Source of the DNA: Berghia stephanieae
Lineage: Eukaryota > Mollusca > Gastropoda > Nudibranchia > Aeolidiidae
Direction: 5' to 3'
Length of the DNA: 64,000 bases
Assembly: GCA_034508935.3 (NCBI GenBank)
Contig: CM067442.1
Span: forward strand, 135,709,267-135,773,266
Positions 53,735-63,492 of the stretch are shown here, one piece after another. Each line of letters opens with the position of its first letter. The first letter of the stretch is position 1. The position numbers and the translations under genes were made by a program. Below the pieces are notes generated by a model. It was not told the origin of the DNA and searched no databases. It saw only the letters and a program-made list of their open reading frames with translations.

Positions 53735-53785
53735 TGATGATAAATGAATGAATGAAAGAAGGAATGAATAAATGAATGAATGAAA
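53695..53785. repeat. (GAT)n and (GAAT)n arrays
   Basis: GATGATGAT to 53735, then GAATGAAT to 53785. Confidence 0.88.
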
Positions 53786-53861
53786 ACAAAATTTTTCCCT
53801 AGCCACTGGTACTGTATGAAATGTAAGTACGGTTCTATATCGCCCACTAGGGGAATAAATT

Positions 53862-53878
53862 GGGGGGGGGGGGGGGGG
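53862..53878. repeat. Poly(G) tract
   Basis: Seventeen G, no host element recognised. Confidence 0.9.
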
Positions 53879-54033
53879 CAATAATTGAAGCACATTGAGC
53901 TTCTGGTAAATCCGTAACAATGCTCTGTATTATAAATGTTCATAATATATTTTATTGTTTTCATTTCATTATTAAGGCAGTGTGCACACCCAAATGGAGC
54001 GAATGGTAAACAAGCGGCAACACATTTCTAACG

Positions 54034-54258
54034 TACTCTTGAAAAAAAAAACATTAAAAAATTTGGCCAGAAAACTCGTCCTTGAAATATCGATCGATTT
54101 AAATAAATCCTCATCTTGGCAAAAACTCTCAACCCTGGGACTTCGCAAAGTCCCAGGTTTGAGAGTTTTTGCCAAGATAAGGGTCATTTAACTCGATCGA
54201 TAATTGAAGGACGAGTATTCTGGCCAATTTTTTTAATATGTTTTTTTTTTCCAGAGTA
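54034..54258. mobile_element. R2 palindromic MITE, near complete
   Basis: TACTCTTGAAAAA / TTTTTTCCAGAGTA. The arms meet at GGGACTTCGCAAAGTCCC. Confidence 0.93.
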
Positions 54259-54327
54259 CGGGAGTTATAACAGACATAAACAATTCAAGAAAGCTGCCCG
54301 CAGGGAAAGCTAGGAAATGTAGGTAGG

Positions 54328-54440
54328 TCTCTATAGCTCAGATGGTAAAGTGCTCGCTTCAGTGAGAGGGCGACACCGGATGAAGTCGAGCTTTGCTTCT
54401 TTTTTTCTTTCTTTTTCAAACCCCCTTGGCCATCCGGCAA
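54328..54440 (+). mobile_element. SINE-C, 5' part
   Basis: CTCTATAGCTCAGATGGTAA and GTGCTCGCTTCAGTGAG (tRNA-like head). It is interrupted at AATGAATAAATAAATAAG by a SINE-B. Confidence 0.75.
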
Positions 54441-54675
54441 TGAATAAATAAATAAGTAAAATTCCCTTTATTCATCCCATAGGGGACATTTAACACTCGG
54501 GTCTATTCTAAGGGAAGACTGGAATAACCCAGGCGTTAGCCGCAGTGCAGCGCCGCTAATTGAGCTAGGACGAGGTGACTTGCTCACTCAAGGCCACAGA
54601 GCGCAGCGGCGAGAGATCGAACTTGGTACCTCTCGGGTACGAAGCAAAGACCGTACCGTTGAGCCACGCTGCCCC
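54441..54675 (-). mobile_element. SINE-B inserted in SINE-C
   Basis: Head GGGGCAGCGTGGCTCAACGG and box B AAGTTCGATCTC on the minus strand; 3' end GGGATGAATAAAGGGAATTT. Confidence 0.85.
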
Positions 54676-54830
54676 TAGCTGGGTATGTTAGATCTGTGAT
54701 GTAATATAACAGACGAGCGTCCTATTCAAAGGCAAGTTTGTCTGTTTCACGCTATTGAAACCGGGATTAACTACCAGCTCTATGGGCTTATATTAGCTTT
54801 GAAGGCCTACTTACATGAAAGCTGTTTGCA
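54676..54830 (+). mobile_element. SINE-C, 3' part
   Basis: AGACGAGCGTCCTATTCAAA and GAAACCGGGATTAACTACCA resume the interrupted SINE-C. Confidence 0.72.
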
Positions 54831-55036
54831 CTCAGAAATGCGACGCTATACAAGAAGTAAACCAGACATTACGATGTAAACAAACAAATCAGGGAAGCTG
54901 CCTGCAGGGTAAATTAGGGCGATTTCAATTGAACGTCTTGATCTCACAAAAATGGTGATTTGCTAGCCATAAATAACAGAAATAATTATTAATATGGCCT
55001 TTTATAATGAGTAAATGCATTTTCTGCCTGATAGGG

Positions 55037-55326
55037 TTCAACAGTCGTGACGTCACTTCCCTCGTAATGACGCATAACGACATAGAAACCGGTTCTAAAC
55101 TATCGGAAAAATGGCAGACGCCCTTATTAAATACTTCTCCGACGAGCATAAAAGTGTATCCAGAGGAGAAAAACATTATAAATCTGATAATGTTTTGACT
55201 TTTATACATTCTGATCACATGATATGTGAAAAAGTTCTAGCCAGCATGAAGAATAAAAAGTAACGATTTTCTTTGTTTAGAACCAAGCTGCTGGTTGCTG
55301 GGCGGACGTGACATCAGACTATTGAA
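55037..55326 (+). mobile_element. R8 repeat, full length
   Basis: TTCAACAGTCGTGACGTCAC to CATCAGACTATTGAA. Here the exon-like frame runs on through GTGAAAAAGTTCTAGCCAGC, giving CEKVLASMKNKK. Confidence 0.9.
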
Positions 55327-55439
55327 TCTTATTAATCACACCGGACGATCATCTCACTTGTTGTGGTTTGTGATTTTCATTCACTTGGGAGAACCCATGG
55401 ACCCGAGAGATGTTTGTTAACATCTAAGTTGTCCTTATC

Positions 55440-55642
55440 GATGCTGTGCGCTTGGCTAAGAAATTCACAACATTGCCATCCGGAAATGTAATGGACCAAC
55501 AAACAAAGCGATCTGTAACGCTGAACGTTGAGAGTCGGGTTAATACAGTTTAGTGAGAATTACTCATAAACATGCCAAAACTAATAATAAAAAAAAATAA
55601 AAAAACAATAACAAAGACCTGAGACGTCAACTTCGTTCTATC
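55440..55642 (+). mobile_element. R1 MITE, forward
   Basis: First member of a run of two full and two partial R1. GATGCTGTGCGCTTGGCTAA to CTTCGTTCTATC. Confidence 0.87.
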
Positions 55643-55646
55643 TATA

Positions 55647-55829
55647 GATAGTATGCGCTTGGCTTAGAAGCTCACAACATTGCCATCCGGAAGTACCTGG
55701 ACGACACACAAAACTGTGTGTAACCATGAACGTTTATAGTCTGGTTAATACAGTTTAGTGAGAATTACTCATAAACGCGGATGGCAAATAACAATAACAA
55801 AGACCCGAGTGACGTCAACTTCGAACTAT
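55647..55829 (+). mobile_element. R1 MITE, forward
   Basis: GATAGTATGCGCTTGGCTTA to CTTCGAACTATA, sharing TATA with both neighbours. Confidence 0.9.
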
Positions 55830-55830
55830 A

Positions 55831-55924
55831 TATAGTCTGGTTAATACCAGGTTAGTGAGAATTCCTCATAAATATGGTTAGAAAACAATAACAAAGACCT
55901 GGGTGACGTCAACTTCGTTCTATC
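55831..55924 (+). mobile_element. R1 3' half
   Basis: TATAGTCTGGTTAATACCAG to CTTCGTTCTATC. It starts at the usual internal split point. Confidence 0.82.
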
Positions 55925-55928
55925 TATA

Positions 55929-55990
55929 GATGCCTTGCGCTTGGCTCAGCAAATCACAACATTGCCATCTGGAAATATAACGGACAAGAT
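55929..55990 (+). mobile_element. R1 5' fragment
   Basis: GATGCCTTGCGCTTGGCTCA to ATAACGGACAAGATAAAAG. Confidence 0.75.
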
Positions 55991-55992
55991 AA

Positions 55993-56037
55993 AAGTATGA
56001 TTTGAAGGACGATATTTCGGGCGAAAATTTTTAACAC
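55993..56037. mobile_element. R2 terminal scrap
   Basis: ATTTGAAGGACGATATTTCG and GCGAAAATTTTTAACACG. Confidence 0.55.
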
Positions 56038-56288
56038 GTCCGGAAAATTTGAGGAAAGAAAAAACAAAGACGAAGAAAAGACAAGAGTTGTCTACTTGAT
56101 AATAATTCTTTTTAATCGAAATTTTTGGGAGATAAAAATTGTCGTCACTAACTCTAACTTTAAAAATGAATAATTTACATTCACAGGCATCAAATTATAA
56201 CACTTCAAAATCCTTAAAAATGTCTGTCATCAACGTTAATTTTCACTAAGTTTTAATGACTTAGAGATACCCGTGAAGTTCTAAAGTG

Positions 56289-56596
56289 CGGCTATGTGGT
56301 CTTGTGGTATGACACTCGCTTCGGATCGGAAGTTCCTGGGTTCGAGCCTCGCGCTCGGCGCACAGTTGAGTCCTAGGAAAAGGCACTTTACTCACATTCT
56401 CTCGCCGTATTCAGGTGTAAAATGAGTGCATGGCCGTTAACAGCGTTGACTTTGTCCGAAAAAATTGTAATATCGCCTAACCGGCGGCATGTCCCGTCCT
56501 ACATGTTACATGTTCCTGTTGACCAGGGACCCCTTGTAAGGCACTTGAGCACTTTTAGTGGATATTGCGCTATATAAAAAAGCTCAAGTTTTTGCT
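56289..56596 (+). mobile_element. SINE-A, complete with target-site duplication
   Basis: Flanked by CGTGAAGTTCTAAAGTG (56272-56288) and CGTGAAGGTCTAAAGTG (56597-56613), a 17-bp duplication with one mismatch. This fixes the ends of the SINE (CGGCTATGTGG to the A/T-rich tail). Confidence 0.94.
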
Positions 56597-56613
56597 CGTG
56601 AAGGTCTAAAGTG

Positions 56614-56968
56614 TTGGAACCCAAAATTCGTAATTCTACGAGTTTTTCAAAATAGCAGGCTGGTCTGATAAAGCCATGACTAAGAATCGAGGATTGAAAT
56701 AGTTGAAAAATCAATTGAGATGGCAGCGAACCAAAAAGGGGGAAAAGCACAGCAATACACACTGTGTAAACAATTTAATTAAACAAGTATTTGAGTGTAA
56801 ACACGGGTGTAAATTGAATAGAGTTTGGGGGATTTACCAAAAAAAAAATATCGGAGGAATGAGAAATGATTGGATGGATTAAAGATAAATGTAAATAAGT
56901 TATATTTTGTGGTGAAGAAATTAAAAGACGACATGGGAGAGAAACTGCTTTTGAAAATTGTTTGTATA
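56614..56968. other. Unrecognised spacer
   Basis: Nothing recognised. Confidence 0.4.
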
Positions 56969-57160
56969 GATAGTACGCGCTTGGCTAAGGAGTTCACAAC
57001 ATTGCCATCCTGAAGTATAACGGACCAACACACAAAACATTGTGTAAACCATGGTCGTTTATAGTCAGGTTAAAACAGTTTAGTTAGAATTACTCATAAA
57101 CGCGGATGGCAAAATAAAAAACAATAACAAAGTCCTGAGTGACGTCAGCTTCGAACTATC
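56969..57160 (+). mobile_element. R1 MITE, forward, complete
   Basis: GATAGTACGCGCTTGGCTAA to CTTCGAACTATC with TATA on both sides (56965-56968 and 57161-57164). Confidence 0.92.
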
Positions 57161-57477
57161 TATACCGGCATCATACATTGAAATGAGGGTTGAAGGGTAA
57201 GTAAAGAAGAATCCGACGGATGTAAAGACTGCGTCATTAGAGAGGTTTAGCAATATCATCCGTACCTCGCATCACGCTACTATCACGTGATCATTCTAAT
57301 TATAGATACGTAAGAATAGTGCCGCTATGTGATTTTTTGTTTTATTTGATTTCACAATGTAAACATTTTGGTAGCCCGTATAAAATGTGCATAGCAGCAT
57401 AATTAAACGTATAATGAGAATGGTCGGGTGACTGATGCGTGATGCGTCATGCATAATCTGCTAAACCTCTCTATTAT
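57161..57477. other. Unrecognised spacer
   Basis: Nothing recognised. Confidence 0.4.
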
Positions 57478-57632
57478 TGGAAAAGACGTTCTTATACGGC
57501 AAAGTACTTTCCGTTATGTTTAACAAAGATCCAGCTGTCAATTATTGCAGGATGACGTAAAGGATGAGGAATGAGGGAGTTTCAAAAAAAAATAAAATTA
57601 AAGAACGCAGTCCGGAACACAAATTGATCCAG
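57478..57632 (-). mobile_element. SINE-C, degenerate
   Basis: GGCAAAGTACTTTCCGTTAT and TCCAGCTGTCAATTATTGCA match the SINE-C middle; both ends are decayed. Confidence 0.5.
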
Positions 57633-57634
57633 GT

Positions 57635-57738
57635 TGGACTTTTGGGATGTATCTGTTTCATTTCTACTTTTGCCCTGTGTCATAAACACTTTTAGAAATT
57701 TATCTTACACCAGTGCCTGCTCCCAAATTAGTCACTCA
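57635..57738 (+). mobile_element. SINE-D tail
   Basis: TTGGGATGTATCTGTTTCAT, TTGCCCTGTGTCATAAACAC and CCAGTGCCTGCTCCC. Confidence 0.55.
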
Positions 57739-57778
57739 TTATGTCAAGAAAACTTTTACTTATTTATTCTATATATTG

Positions 57779-58039
57779 TGCGGCTATGTGGTCTAGTGGT
57801 ATGACACCCGCTTTCGGGATCGGAAGGTCCTGGGAAAAGGCTCTTTATCACATTCTCAAACCGTACTCAGGTGTAAAATGAGTACCTGGCCGTTAACAGC
57901 GTTGTCTTTGTCCGAATAATTGTAATATCGTCATGTCCCGTCCTACATGTTAAATATTGCTGTTGACCAGGGACCCCTTGTAAAGCGCTTTGAGCACATT
58001 TAGTGGATATTGCGCTATATAAATTCTATTAAAAAAAAA
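57779..58039 (+). mobile_element. SINE-A lacking box B
   Basis: Head GTGCGGCTATGTGGTCTAGT. About 35 bp including box B is deleted after GGTCCTGGG; the body and 3' domain are intact. Confidence 0.9.
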
Positions 58040-58261
58040 TTATAATGATTAATTAAGAAGGATTCAACCTCTCCAAAAGTCTTAAATAGAAAATTTCATT
58101 GAATTTTGATGTTTATGATTTCATTATATTCTGAAACAGTGCTCGATGGATGATAGCACGCTCTCGGGAAAAGCCTAAAAAGAGTGCTGGTTTCCGAGTG
58201 TGCCGAAATCCGAAACTTATGAGAGGTAACGAATTATTATATTATAGTATTAAAAAAAGAA

Positions 58262-58472
58262 AAAGAAAAAGAAAGATTACTCCCTTTATTTATCCTATAG
58301 AATAAATTTTGCCTCTAGGGTCTATTTCAAGGGAAGACTGGAAAACCCGGGCGTTAGCCGCAGTGCAGCGCGCAAACTGAGCTAAGCAAGGCGACGTGAC
58401 TTGCTCAAGGCCACACAACGTAGCGGGTATTCGAACTCGGTACCTTTCGGGCCGTTCCGCTGAGTTGGGCGT
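58262..58472 (-). mobile_element. SINE-B, reverse, 5' damaged
   Basis: TTACTCCCTTTATTTATCCT, GGAAGACTGGAAAACCCGGG and GTATTCGAACTCGGTACC. A deletion precedes the head GCTGAGTTGGGCG. Confidence 0.75.
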
Positions 58473-59325
58473 GCTCGAATCCAACGAGTACTGTACAAAG
58501 TCACAATTCTCTGGTCAAAATGAGGAAAACAGGTTTTGTCAATGCACGTCAATTTAGACATCATTCCACGCTTGACATTCTGACTGACTCCGACGATACT
58601 TCAAACAGATTCGATTACTCGATCACTTACCTACAAGTACGAGTATTAATGCTGACGTAGCGTTAATTGAGGTCCAAACCTTTCAAGTCTAAATATAAGC
58701 TCAATCCTTTGTTGTTGTTGGTGGTTTTTTTTTTTTTATCATTAAGTATTGTGACTATCGACTTAGGAAGAGAAATAAAAAAACAAAACCGTGGGCTACC
58801 CAAGTTTGTGTGTGTGTGTGTGTGGGGGGGGGGGGGTCATATCTTCTTTGTTCTTATTAATCCCGTGACTTTTTGATGTCTTATACAGGGAAATAGGATG
58901 GTATCGATTCTAGTACGACTCGAGCAGACATCTCGATTACACTGGCTGTGCATTTATACCCTTTTATTGATCTCTTCCTCGTATGATTCTTATGATATCT
59001 CGGGCATTCCGACCTGTCAACCTTTCATATTCCAGAAGTGGAATCGGAAAGTCAGAAAAAATAGGAATTTGAGACCAAAAAAAAAAAAAATAAAAAAAAA
59101 TAAAAGAAGAAGAAATTTTTTAACAATGGATGATTTTGTATGGAAATGATCACCAACTTTGTCACCAAACACATAAAAAGACAGTATTCAGGCACAGCTG
59201 GCAAAACTACATATCACATGTAATGGAATGGGGAAGGGGGAAAGGAGTGAAATCAATGTGCCTACTTACTTAGCTCCCTTTTTGGTAATCATATTTTTTT
59301 AAAATTCACGTTACTTAACCCCCTC
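58473..59325. other. Mostly unrecognised spacer
   Basis: Contains GT then poly(G) at 58808-58836 and A-rich runs near 59080-59110. No gene or family recognised. Confidence 0.45.
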
Positions 59326-59348
59326 CCCCCCCCCCCCCCCCCGCCCCC
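59326..59348. repeat. Poly(C) tract
   Basis: C run with one G. Confidence 0.9.
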
Positions 59349-59509
59349 AAACCTTTTTTCCCCCCATTTTCTTCTTCTTAATTAAACATCATCATTAATC
59401 TTTGGAAATCGGAATTTTAGAGACAACGCCGGAATTGTGGAAAAGGAAGAGTGAAAATAGAAATTATTCCGCCAAAAGCGGAAGGTTTGGGCAGTTATCG
59501 GTATTGTGT

Positions 59510-59510
<1 letters not shown>

Positions 59511-59586
<76 letters not shown>
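59511..59586. repeat. (TA)n microsatellite
   Basis: Pure TA, about 75 bp. Confidence 0.96.
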
Positions 59587-59587
<1 letters not shown>

Positions 59588-59739
59588 TTAGTTTTTTTAA
59601 CAAAATAATGTATAGATACATTAAAAAATATGTGTAACCTTGAACGTTTTTTATCTGGATAATACAGTTAAGTGAGAATTACTCGAAAACGCGGATGGCA
59701 AAAAACAATAACAAAGGCCTGAGTGACGTCAACTTCCGT

Positions 59740-59742
<3 letters not shown>
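59588..59742 (+). mobile_element. Truncated R1 with non-R1 leader, copy 1
   Basis: A leader AACAAAATAATGTATAGATA joins R1 sequence at ATGTGTAACCTTGAACGTTT and runs to CAACTTCCGTCC, where an (AT)n array starts. It matches copy 2 at 60075 almost exactly. Confidence 0.85.
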
Positions 59743-59800
<58 letters not shown>

Positions 59801-59807
59801 ATATATC
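59743..59807. repeat. (AT)n microsatellite at an R1 terminus
   Basis: AT array replacing the expected CTATCTATAG end of the preceding R1. Confidence 0.93.
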
Positions 59808-60074
59808 TGTGATGACGATAATCAATCGTGCTGCTTCCCAAAAATGGCTTCACTCCAGATGGAGATTTTATTATCGTTTTGTACTGAATTTTTTTTTTTA
59901 ATGTGCAATGATTCTGTTGAAGACTTATCTTTATATCTTGAGAGAAATTGCCAAGTGTTCTAAAGAATTTTACTTCAGCCCTTTTGTTAAAATAAATCAT
60001 TTTGTTGTTAAACACAAAACGCTTACTTAAATTTTTTTTAAAAGTGATATTGGGCTGTTTGAAGGAGTGGAAAA

Positions 60075-60229
60075 TTTTTTTGAACAAAATAATGTATAGA
60101 TACATTCAAAAATATGTGTAACCTTGAACGTTTGTTATCTGGATAATACAGTTAAGTGAGAATTACTCGAAAACGCGGATGGCAAAAACCAATAACAAAG
60201 GCCTGAGTGACGTCAACTTCCGTCCATCT
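60075..60229 (+). mobile_element. Truncated R1 with non-R1 leader, copy 2
   Basis: Same leader and junction as 59588; here the 3' end CCGTCCATCTATAG is preserved and shared with the next R1. Confidence 0.87.
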
Positions 60230-60232
60230 ATA

Positions 60233-60425
60233 GATAGTATGCAGTTGGCTAAGAAACTCACATCACAACATTGCCATCCGGAATTTAACGGACAACACAC
60301 AAATCTATGTGTTACCTTGAACGTAAATAGTTTGGTTAATACAGTTTAGTGAAAATTACTCATACACGCGGATGGTAAAAAAAAACAATGACAAAGACCC
60401 GAGTGATGCCCAACGTCAATCTATC
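60233..60425 (+). mobile_element. R1 MITE, forward
   Basis: GATAGTATGCAGTTGGCTAA to CAATCTATC, with a short CATCACAACA duplication near the start. Confidence 0.87.
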
Positions 60426-60597
60426 TATAAATGATAAAATACAAACACCAAAACTGGCCCTTCAAATAGAATGATTAATGATGACCTTTAGTGAATTGAA
60501 TGTAAAGTCTACATTAAAAAATTGCTATATGGCGTGATCCAAAGTCATTAACGGCCTGCGACGGACAGATATAATTTTTGTCACCTTTTCAGTGTTG

Positions 60598-60761
60598 TTC
60601 AGGTCTTTGTTATTGTTTTTTGACATCCCCGTTTATGAGTAATTCTCACTTAACTGTAGTAACCAGACAATAAACGTTCAGGGTTGCACATAGTTTTGTG
60701 TGTTGGTCCGTTATATTCCGGATGACAATGTTTTGAGTTTCTTAGCCAAGCACACACTCTA
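60598..60761 (-). mobile_element. R1 MITE, reverse, 3'-truncated
   Basis: GTTCAGGTCTTTGTTATTGT to CCAAGCACACACTCTATATA, ending in a TA run. The TGACGTCA end is lost. Confidence 0.8.
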
Positions 60762-60867
60762 TATATATATATATATTGAATCGTGTTGGATACAAATATG
60801 GTACGAATAGTGCTCGACATGTAACAATGGAGCGAAATATTATTGTAATATTTACCACGATGTTGGA

Positions 60868-60916
60868 GTCAGTCTACATCGATGTTTCAGGCCTTCCGGC
60901 CACCATCAGGACTGTG
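60868..60916 (-). ncRNA. Hammerhead-like motif, minus copy
   Basis: Minus strand: CAGTC (stem I), CTGATGG (core, last position G not A), T-GGCC-GGAA-GGCC-T (stem II with GGAA tetraloop), GAAA, CAT-CG-ATG (short stem III), TA, GACTG (stem I partner). The fold is complete, but the core substitution probably weakens cleavage. Confidence 0.55.
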
Positions 60917-60937
60917 TGTTACATGAGTTGTAACATA

Positions 60938-60977
60938 CAGTCCTGATGATGGCCGGAAGGCCTGAAACATCGATAGT

Positions 60978-60980
<3 letters not shown>
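60938..60980 (+). ncRNA. Hammerhead-like motif, plus copy, 3' truncated
   Basis: CAGTC, CTGATGA (core intact), the same GGCC-GGAA-GGCC stem II, GAAA, CATCGAT. The stem I partner is missing where an (AT)n array begins. With the minus copy it makes a ~38-bp-arm palindrome. Confidence 0.5.

Positions 60981-61047
<67 letters not shown>
60981..61047. repeat. (AT)n microsatellite
   Basis: Pure AT array abutting the hammerhead-like motif. Confidence 0.96.
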
Positions 61048-61048
<1 letters not shown>

Positions 61049-61380
61049 CGTGCATGTGTCAAAGACTGGGCAATATATCATCGGCACAAATTCTCAATAG
61101 ACTCTACAATAGAAAAGACAGACATTCCGTTAGTTCCATCATTTCAGATTGTCATTGTTTCTGGCACTACGCCATCGCCATTACTCATACTCTTTGCCTG
61201 GCCTCTGACAAAACGCATTTCTCCATGATTTATCAGGATTTTTATTTAGAATGTCAAATACCCTTTGATTCCACACAGAGTCCAAAAAAAAAAAAACTCT
61301 CACATTTTGAGACTTCGAATTTTAAAGAAGTGTTAAAACTATTTATTTGAAAATATCAAATTAAGAAATTAAGGAGCAGA
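61048..61380. other. Unrecognised spacer
   Basis: An open frame crosses from the AT array, but no domain is seen. Confidence 0.4.
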
Positions 61381-61656
61381 CATCGGTGTAAGATAAAGAT
61401 CTGAACTAAGAGTGTATGAAAGGTGCCAGACAAAGCAAGAAAGAAAAATACAAGAAAACAAACATCCCAAAAAATCAGTCGACCTCTACCGGGGATCGAA
61501 CCTCAGACCTTCTGATTACCGGTAATCAGAACGTCTGAGGTTTGATCCCAGTCGAAGTCGACTGGTTTTTTTGGGATGTTTTTTTTTCCCCTTGTATTTT
61601 TCTTTCTTGCTTTGTCTGGCACCTTTCATACACACTTAGTTCAGATCTTTATGTTA
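61381..61656. mobile_element. Palindromic SINE-D (inverted dimer)
   Basis: Two SINE-D halves fused head to head, centred at TTACC|GGTAA (61520/61521). Each arm carries box B (GGTTCGATCC / GGTTTGATCC) and the TTGCTTTGTCTGGCACCTTT tail. The arms differ at several positions. Confidence 0.88.
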
Positions 61657-61691
61657 ATATTATGTTGAGCATAATCTCATTTATCGATTAC

Positions 61692-62020
61692 AAAAAAAAA
61701 ACAAAAAACAACCCAAAACCTGAGCTTTTATATAGAGCAATCTCCACTAAACGTGCTCAAAGCGCTTTACAAAGGGTGTCTGACCAACAGCAGCGAGTAA
61801 CGTGTACATTGATACAGGAGCCCTGTTAGGCGATATGTACAATTATTTTCCGACAGAGACAATGCTGTTAACGGCCGAGTACTCGTTTTACACCTGAGTA
61901 CGCTGAGAGAATGTGTGTAAAGAGCCTTTCCCAAGGACTCAACTATGCGGCTAGCAAGGCTCGAAACCCAGCCCTTTCCGATACAAAAGAGGGTCCCACC
62001 ACAAGACCACATAGCCACGC
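61692..62020 (-). mobile_element. SINE-A, reverse
   Basis: A-rich tail, GAGCTTTTATATAGAGCAAT to GCGTGGCTATGTGGTCTTGT in reverse. Confidence 0.9.
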
Positions 62021-62071
62021 TTGGAGTCTTTGTAGTAAAAGACAAAACAAAAAACTGTTTGTTTTTCTATA

Positions 62072-62257
62072 GATAGTATGCGCTTGGATAAGAAGCTCAT
62101 AACATTGCCATCCGGAAGTATAACGGACCAACACACAAAACTGTGTGTAATCGTGAACGTTTATAGTCTGGTTAATACAGTTTCGTGAGAATTACTCATG
62201 AACGCGGATGGCAAAAAACAATAACAAAGACCTGAGTGACGTCAACTTCGAACTATC
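62072..62257 (+). mobile_element. R1 MITE, forward, complete
   Basis: GATAGTATGCGCTTGGATAA to CTTCGAACTATC, with TATA before it and TTAT after. Confidence 0.92.
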
Positions 62258-62323
62258 TTATGTCCAATCCACTAACCATGACCAAAGTGCTTTGCAAGTG
62301 GACCATTTGTGAAATAAATTGGA

Positions 62324-62615
62324 TTCAGTAGACTGATGTCACGCCGCCCGGCAACGGCGGCCATCTTGGTTCTAAACAAAGAAAATCATTACTTTTTATT
62401 CTTCATGCTGGCTAGAACTTTTCATATGCCTTGTGATCAGAATGTGTAAAAGTCAAAATATGATCAAATTTATGTGTGTTTTTTCCTCTGGATACGCTTT
62501 TATGCTCGCTGGGGAAATATTTCATACAGGCGTCCGCCATTGTTCCGATAGTTTAGAGCCAGTGTTACTAAGTTACCATACGTCATTAGGAAGGAAGTGA
62601 CGTTACGACTGTTGA
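62324..62615 (-). mobile_element. R8 repeat, full length, reverse
   Basis: TTCAGTAGACTGATGTCACG to GTGACGTTACGACTGTTGAA. Includes GGCGGCCATCTTGGTTCTAA and the exon-like segment in reverse. Confidence 0.9.
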
Positions 62616-62796
62616 ATCGTATTGAAACATTGTTTTGTCAGTGGATGGAAGTACGACAATGCCTACTTCTTGTGATCATCTTTCAAGTCAATACGATTGT
62701 AGTGCTGCTAGCCTTCTGTTTCTTTTATTGTCTATACGTTGATACTTCAGTTGTGAAGAACTAAAATATATGAGTATTGTATAACAAATAGTATAA

Positions 62797-62900
62797 ATGA
62801 TGATGAGGATGACGACGATGATGATGATGATGATGACAACGATGATGGTGATAACGGTGGTAATGATAATGATGATGATGACGCCTACGACGACGACGAC

Positions 62901-62955
<55 letters not shown>

Positions 62956-62962
62956 GTGATGA
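62797..62962. repeat. (GAT)n microsatellite
   Basis: GAT/GAC array. The Met and His frames are artefacts. Confidence 0.95.
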
Positions 62963-63088
62963 TTCATAAAAGCAGCCGGGGTGAAATAAGCATGTAGGAG
63001 GAATAATATATTGATAAATTCCCAAGACGTTCTGATGGCTAAATCTCCTCATCAAAGCTAATGGTGCAGCAGCGGTGGACGGACACTA

Positions 63089-63139
63089 CCCCCGACCCCC
63101 CCCCCCCCCTCTCCCCCCACCCTATCCCATTCTGCCCTC

Positions 63140-63186
<47 letters not shown>
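63089..63186. repeat. C-rich tract and (CA)n microsatellite
   Basis: C-run at 63096-63109 and pure CA at 63143-63186. Confidence 0.94.
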
Positions 63187-63187
<1 letters not shown>

Positions 63188-63303
63188 ATCTCTCCTTGTC
63201 ATGACAAGGGATCTAGACGGGTGCGAGTCTACCCTGTTTCTGGCTAACTATCGGAATAAAGAGATGAATAATGAATGTGTCGATTTGGCCACAATTTTGC
63301 CAA

Positions 63304-63492
63304 ACTCTAAGATAAAAAAACAACTCGTCTTTAAAAATTTTGGCCAGAAAAAAAAAATCCGTTTTCCAAATCTCGATCGATTAAAACGATCCTCATCGTG
63401 GGCAAAAACTTTTAAACCTAGGACTTCAACGAAATCTTACGTAAAGTCACAGGTTTGAGAGGGGTGTTTGTTTTTTTTTTTTTTTGGCAAAA
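63304..63492. mobile_element. R2, left arm and part of right arm
   Basis: TTTTGGCCAGAAAAAAAAAA, CTCGATCGATTAAAACGATC and GGTTTGAGAG. It is interrupted by a second element. Confidence 0.85.
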
